Positions 17,978-22,677 of a stretch of DNA of 22,677 nt are shown here, piece by piece. This DNA comes from Nemertoderma westbladi (taxonomy: Eukaryota; Xenacoelomorpha; Nemertodermatida; Nemertodermatidae), in the NCBI GenBank assembly GCA_032718475.1, contig JAUCBJ010005927.1, forward strand, positions 1 to 22,677, written 5' to 3'. The notes under the pieces are model-generated. The model did not search any database and was not told where the DNA came from. It was given only the letters and a program-made list of their open reading frames with translations. Both the position numbers and the translations under genes were made by a program. Every line of letters starts with the position of its first letter. Positions within the stretch are counted from its first letter, which is position 1.

Positions 17978-18617
17978 AGCCGTAGCAATAGCGGCGGTTG
18001 CCGCTGGAGTTGGATATTGTGTTGCGAAAAGAATAAAGAATTACAAAAGAAATGCTGATGATTGCGAAAGTAAGATAACTCCTGGTCTCCCTATGATTCA
18101 CAAAAGAGCTCGGGAGAAATTCTACTGCGGTGATCGAATATTGAGCGCGTTCATGTCAAAAAGTACCAAGTCAGCTGGAGTTCAGTATTCGACGACTATA
18201 ATCCAATTCGATTCACAGATGAGTCGGTCATTATGCGACCACATTGGGCAGATCCGGATATAGAAAGGAGATCACTAATTGGCCGCCATCAGTTGAAATT
18301 CAATGCGATCGACAATAAGGTGGATCGAAGGAGTCGCCACGGACGCTACGCGGTTGTTGGTGGTCTGCCGCAGAATCCATTTGGTCGGACAGGCATTGCA
18401 GGACGAGGTCTATTGGGAAAGGAAAGTGGGGGCCGAATCATACAGCCTATGTTGTCATGGCGAGGTTGAAACGCAACACATGTGGGCATATATTGGAAAT
18501 GGGAACAAGCGGTTTGAGGAAGAGGAATACAAACAACCGGATGAAACTGATGAAAGACTCCAAGAAGCCTGCGATTGAGTTTGTCACAATTTCAGATATG
18601 AAAGGAAATGATGATAC
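17978..18617 (+). pseudogene. Truncated inverted copy of the NUDT9-like gene
   Basis: This stretch matches the intact gene at 13890-15377 almost base for base, on the opposite strand, from the membrane anchor (residue ~138) to about residue 346 (ISDMKGN in the copy). It lacks the N-terminus, and the sequence after 18617 no longer matches, so the Nudix box and everything C-terminal are gone. It is further broken by a one-base deletion near 18140 (gatcgaata against gatcgcaata) and a five-base duplication near 18418 (gggaaaggaaagtggg against gggaaagtggg). Residual frames encode RPHWADPDIERR and FGRTGIAGRGLLG. The high identity indicates a recent duplication, or gene conversion. Confidence 0.9.
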
Positions 18618-19384
18618 TAAACTATCAACTCTGTTTGGACAATCGCACTCCATTCTGCACCCAAAAACACCAGTTCAGCTATTTATATCCATATAAAGGA
18701 TATATTTACCATGCATTATTTACATTAAGTGGATTGGTTACAGACTAGGTCAGTAAACCGTTGGGTTCTGAATTGGATACACAGGGGGTTTGTTCCTATA
18801 CTTACATTCATATGTAACACAGATATGTAACGGTGACAGGAAACCAAGTCAGATGTTCAGCTAATAATTATTATAGCATCATTATTGTGAGCTAACCCTA
18901 TTCATTACTTTTGAATATTTAATTTGTTATGTTGTTGAGTTGATGTGATTTAATTGGATTGTGTTCCAGTTATTATTATCTATTTAGTTAAGTAAGTAAT
19001 GTTTTCTAATATATATATTTATAAATTTCTGAAAGACTATTGATTATTATATTTATTTATAGCCCAACTAATTTTGCATGTAATTTATAAATGTATAATT
19101 TTATTAAATTAGTTATAACTTTTCTTTTAATGACAAACCCAAGTGGAAAAGAGACAGGGAGGGGGGGGGGGGGGTGGAAACTCGACGCAAAACCCGCCTT
19201 GACGAATTAATATCCCGCCACAATCTATCTGGTGGAAAAATATATATTTTACATATGTATCATTATATCAACGTATATTAGACCTATATTGACCATAAAT
19301 TTACAAGCTGATAACAAACAATAACAAACAATAAATAAATATACAAGGTGCATACAATAAATTCAGTCAGATTCCGTGATCGCG
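18618..19384. other. AT-rich intergenic region
   Basis: No gene. About 60 bases near 18640-18700 might hold scraps of the 3' part of the NUDT9-like gene (ggacaatcgcactcc resembles ggacagcccaactcc), but I cannot establish this. A run of 14 G lies at 19161-19174. Confidence 0.4.
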
Positions 19385-19612
19385 CAGGGAACAACAAGGC
19401 TCATATTTAACGAGTAGATTCGCTAGGTAGCCTGGCGCCAAACATCGAGTGTTGCGATCTTAAAATCAATCCTTCTGCAGATAGGTAGACAGTGTAGCTC
19501 CCGGGTCCGGGGGATGGGTGTAATTTGTTCGTATTTTCCAACACCAGCAATCAGGCAGGCGATACTATTTTTAATAATACAACATACCCAACAAGCTTTG
19601 TAGTTGGTTTTG
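19385..19612 (-). pseudogene. Fragment of a second LINE (CR1/L2-type tail)
   Basis: The minus strand reads AGVGKYEQITPI, then RELHCLPICRRIDFKIATL, matching the 'KY.HITP...LHWLP...RI.FKI..L' block found in the C-terminal part of many CR1/L2-group LINE proteins. It continues in another frame as FGARLPSEST. It lies directly beyond the 3' end of the larger LINE, in the same orientation, but the larger LINE has its own different C-terminus. It is therefore a separate, older fragment. The tryptophan of LHWLP is Cys here. Confidence 0.6.
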
Positions 19613-19656
19613 GCGTTACAGTTCGTAACGACTCCCCCACCTTGTAATCCGCAATC

Positions 19657-22021
19657 TTCGTCTACTACTACTAGTACTACTAATATCGGCATGCTGCATT
19701 GCAGCTGCATTTTTAAGAATGCTGTGCCGACTTGTCGACAAAATTGCGCCGCCACAACTCCCTATCACCCATGACATTTGCTAGATCATCCGCATCTTCA
19801 AGACCAGTGTTCTTTAAGATGCGTCTCAAGAAAGTCATGGGCTGTCCACCATGCTTATTCACTCCATGAGGCTGCCAAAGTACAAGATTATGCACTGGCT
19901 GGTCATCACGGCGAAAGCAATGTCCTGTAAAGCGGAGGCGATTTTGTTCTAGTGTCAAGCTTGGGGGAACCAATGAGACACCTCCAATGTTATATATTGT
20001 CTGGTTGGAGATGTGTGCATTATACTTGACACAATGAACCCGGCGTAGCATTCTTGTGAATGAGCCATCCAGAGATTTGGTGTCCTCAGCATTTAGAGTC
20101 CAGCATGGACTCCCATAGAGGAGTACTGGAACTACTGCTGCTCTAAATAATCGGACCTTAAGTTTCCGATTAATTCTCGGTGACTTCTAAATCCTGGAAG
20201 GCCTATTCAAGGCTGCCCATGCCTTTCCCTTACGTATTCGAAGGTCCTCACCTGACTTCCGGATCCATGATCCCAGGTAACAGAAGTCGTCCACATGCTC
20301 AAGCATACCATCCTTTGAGCTTATGCTCATCCGATGTGAGACTTGCTGAGAACTTTCAAAGTTAACTGTCAAAATTTTGGTCTTTCTGGAGTTAATAAAA
20401 AGACCAACACTAGAAACAGCATGTTCTAATGAGCCGAGGAGCCGTTGGGCTCCCTCTAGTGATTCTGAGAGTACTCCTAAGTCATCAGCAAAGTCTAGAT
20501 CAGTTAGGTACTTGGCAGGATTTCCTCGACTTCTGGAGCCAGTAGGTGGAGTTATCATCACCCCATCATCATTATGATGATCTAAGGACATGCGTAGAAC
20601 ATAGTCAACCACAATTATGAACAAGAATGGTGCAAGTATGTCTCCCTGGAGGACGCCCCATAACACTTCAAATGGTTCTGTGTCACCATCAACAGTAACA
20701 CAAATGTTGTCGAACCATCGTATACTGATCTGATTGCTGCAATAATTTTATCAGGAATCCCATATAATGAAAGTATGCTGAACATACGTGAGCGGGAGAC
20801 TGAATCAAAGGCCTTGAAGAAGTCAACAAAGATAACAGCCAGATGCCTGTCTTTCTTTTTTGATAACTCTTCAATTATCCTTCTAAGTGCCAAAATGGGT
20901 TCCATGGTCCCACGACCTTTACGGAACCCATTCTGATTTCTACGGAGCAGTCTCTCAATGGGATCCCTGATGCGATTTAATAGAATTCTATTGTATAGCT
21001 TTGCAGCAATCGAGATCAATTTGATTCCCCGAAAAGAACCATAGAGTGTTAGGTTGCCCTTCTTGGGAACTGGCACCAACTTATTTGTTTTCATTTCTTG
21101 TGGGACTCTTGTTGTTCGGTACATGTCTACTATGATGGAATAGATGAGCTTTAAACACTCAGGTATTTTAAAGACCTCAGGGGGAACACCATCTACTCCA
21201 CTGGCACGATTGGTCTTAATGCTCTTTGCAGCAGCCTTCACTTCTGCAAAGGAGATATCGCCAATGGAAATATCTGGGAGTACAGACTCAGACACTTTTA
21301 CTTCTATAAAGTTATCAGGCAATACCCTGTCATTATTGAGGAGCTTTTCAAAGTGGGCCTTCCAACCATTGAGGCGATCGGCTGGTGATTCAGCCTTAAC
21401 CTTGGTGGTTGGTTGGCTTTTCCGACCAGTAAGCAAGTTGATCGATTTCCATGCCTGGGATGATTGCCTGTTGTCGTCAGCATCATTGATGGCATCAACC
21501 TGTTGGTTTATTAGCTCCTGTAGATTAACAGAGTACTGCCTGTTCAGGGACCTAGATGCAGCCTTAACTGCATTCTTGGCTGCTGTAGTCTGTCTGAGTC
21601 GGGACTCTTTCTGCGCCTTATATAGGTCATTTCGGCACTTCTGGATTTTGTTGTCAGTCCAGGGGGCCCTTTTCCTGTTTCGAGGGTATACAGGAACTGT
21701 TTCTGCAGCTGCTAACTTAACTGCTTCTGTGAAGGCAGTATAGCCCTCACAGTGATCTGCCGCCTCAGAGGCAAGAACCTCATACCTGTTGCTCAGCTGT
21801 AGTGTGAAGCTGGATCTCACACTTGGCTGTTGCAACAGAGAGGACCAGTCATGCCGCGGCAAGGCAGATTTCGTTGTTCTGCTAACACGCAGACTAAGTC
21901 TTACCTTGGCCACAATAAGGCGGTGATCACTGGAGAAGGGTCGAAGTGTAAATGCATTACAGTCTTGTATAGAGCTCCTGTACTTCCTACGAAACAGAAT
22001 ATTGTACCACTGCAAGCGTAG
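19657..22021 (-). mobile_element. 5'-truncated LINE (non-LTR) retrotransposon
   Basis: The insertion runs right to left. Its 5' end near 22021 falls within the endonuclease domain and abuts a minisatellite, as expected for a copy truncated during target-primed reverse transcription. Its 3' end after the stop at 19713 is a (TAG)n-like run at about 19660-19683, comparable to the short-repeat tails of several LINE clades. The clade is uncertain; the protein resembles the widespread 'craniofacial development protein 2-like' LINE proteins of marine invertebrates. Confidence 0.85.
19713..22015 (-). pseudogene. LINE ORF2: endonuclease end, reverse transcriptase, C-terminal domain (broken)
   Basis: The frame begins with the last part of the endonuclease (SSDHRLIVAK; counting from 22015, His31). 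It then has a linker and a reverse transcriptase: GVDGVPPEVFK, YGSFRGIKLISIAAKLYNRI, NQNGFRKGRGT, and FVDFFKAFD with the first catalytic Asp398. A one-base shift at about 20690 moves the reading to GVLQGDILAPFLF, then LDFADDLGVL with the catalytic Asp pair at about 20486, then GLFINSRKTKIL and CYLGSWI. A TAG at 20187 interrupts that same frame, which continues as LLYGSPCWTLNAED, LRFTGHCFRRDDQP and a final DRELWRRNF before the stop at 19713. In life the protein nicks DNA and copies its own RNA at the nick. Catalytic residues are intact, but the missing N-terminus, the shift and the stop make this copy inactive. Confidence 0.9.
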
Positions 22022-22029
22022 CAGCTAGA

Positions 22030-22215
22030 AAATAGAAATTAACTACCTGTAATTTTACATTCTGAGTCATTAACTACACATAACGTTACATTCATACACA
22101 CTAACTACCTCTAATGTTACATTCATGGACAGTAACTATCGGTAACGATACATAGAAAGCAACTACACGGAACGTTACATAGACAGTAACTACCTGTAAC
22201 ATTACATTCATACAC
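22030..22215 (+). repeat. 27-bp minisatellite, first (diverged) block
   Basis: Diverged copies of 'acatagacagtaactacctgtaacgtt', with variants such as 'cattcatacacactaactacctctaatgtta'. It lies immediately beside the truncated 5' end of the LINE. Confidence 0.8.
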
Positions 22216-22349
22216 ACAGCTGTCATGGGTAATGACAGCTGGTGGTGGTTGAATTATGTTTGTCCAGTAATTTTTGTGCTTTGTGTGTTATTTTTAAAGA
22301 TGAATATAATATAATATACTGTCAATGTCCTGAGGAAGCTGAAAAAAAC
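22216..22349. other. Unique spacer between two minisatellite blocks
   Basis: It holds a small inverted repeat, AGCTGTCAT - gggta - ATGACAGCT, at its left edge (22218-22240), and no coding sequence. Confidence 0.6.
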
Positions 22350-22560
22350 ATTCATACACACTAACTACCTCTAACGTTGCATAGACAGCAACTACCCGTA
22401 ACGTTACATAGACAGTAACTACCTGTAACGTTACATAGACAGTAACTACCTGTAACGTTACATAGACAGTAACCACCTGTAACGTTACATAGACAGTAAC
22501 TACCTGTAATGTAACGTTACATGGACAGCAACTACCTGTAACGATATATAGACATTACTA
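22350..22560 (+). repeat. 27-bp minisatellite, second (regular) block
   Basis: Near-identical copies at exact 27-base steps (atagac at 22381, 22408, 22435 and 22462, and further copies). Each contains the palindrome TAACGTTA. The repeating frame on the minus strand (VTVYVTLQV repeated) follows from 27 being a multiple of three and is not a gene. Confidence 0.93.
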
Positions 22561-22677
22561 TGCATTGTTCATATGCATTGCATTGTTCTACAATAATTAT
22601 TACACTTTGTTAGCTCTATCATTATGCAGATCTAACTGGGTTTGGTCGTCACACTGTATACTCACGCCTCATTTGCT
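22561..22677. other. Window end, no feature
   Basis: Short AT-rich sequence beyond the minisatellite; nothing recognisable. Confidence 0.4.

Noticed and set aside
21144-21743. Plus-strand 199-codon frame
   Set aside because: Antisense shadow of the LINE protein; no motif of its own.
22294-22476. Minus-strand frame repeating VTVYVTLQV
   Set aside because: Product of the 27-bp minisatellite; no start context or similarity to a protein.

Overview
The window is AT-rich nuclear DNA from a eukaryote, most likely an invertebrate animal. The evidence is a PRA1-family membrane protein gene, a NUDT9-like Nudix gene, LINE reverse transcriptase sequence, and cut-and-paste DNA transposons of at least three superfamilies (CMC/Chapaev-like, hAT-like, piggyBac-like). 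Minisatellites and small fold-back elements fill most of the rest. I see no bacterial operons, rRNA, tRNA or CRISPR array, and I cannot name the species.

Layout. 1-538 is AT-rich flank ending in a scrap of LINE endonuclease. 539-7619 is a large transposon with long inverted repeats built from ~160-bp subrepeats, CAC...GTG ends and a GGTC flanking duplication. Its transposase gene has the D-D(CxxC)-H..H-E plan of the Transib/RAG1/CMC group. That gene is split exactly by a second element, 2220-5805, a divergent hAT-like transposon with ~330-bp inverted repeats and a perfect 8-bp duplication (ATGTAGAT). The LINE endonuclease scrap resumes at 7620, so three mobile elements appear to be nested. 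7847-9285 holds two inverted-repeat structures. 9458-9925 (minus) is an intact PRA1 gene. 10419-11528 is a non-autonomous piggyBac-like element bounded by TTAA. 12636-13010 is a 25-bp minisatellite of 15 copies, each containing a 15-bp palindrome.

13890-15377 (minus) is an intact, intronless gene for a predicted membrane-anchored NUDT9-like protein whose Nudix box has lost two of its usual glutamates. Related repeat arms lie on both sides of it (13440-13825 and the 0.9-kb fold-back at 15751-16669). A truncated, frameshifted copy of the gene lies in opposite orientation at 17978-18617. From 19385 to the end come a fragment of one LINE, a 5'-truncated LINE with most of its reverse transcriptase (19657-22021, minus), and a 27-bp minisatellite.

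Only the PRA1 gene and the NUDT9-like gene look capable of making intact host proteins. All transposase and reverse transcriptase frames are broken by stops or single-base shifts. The strongest leads are the nested transposon pair with its RAG1-like catalytic layout, and the NUDT9-like locus with its degenerate active site and inverted partial copy.
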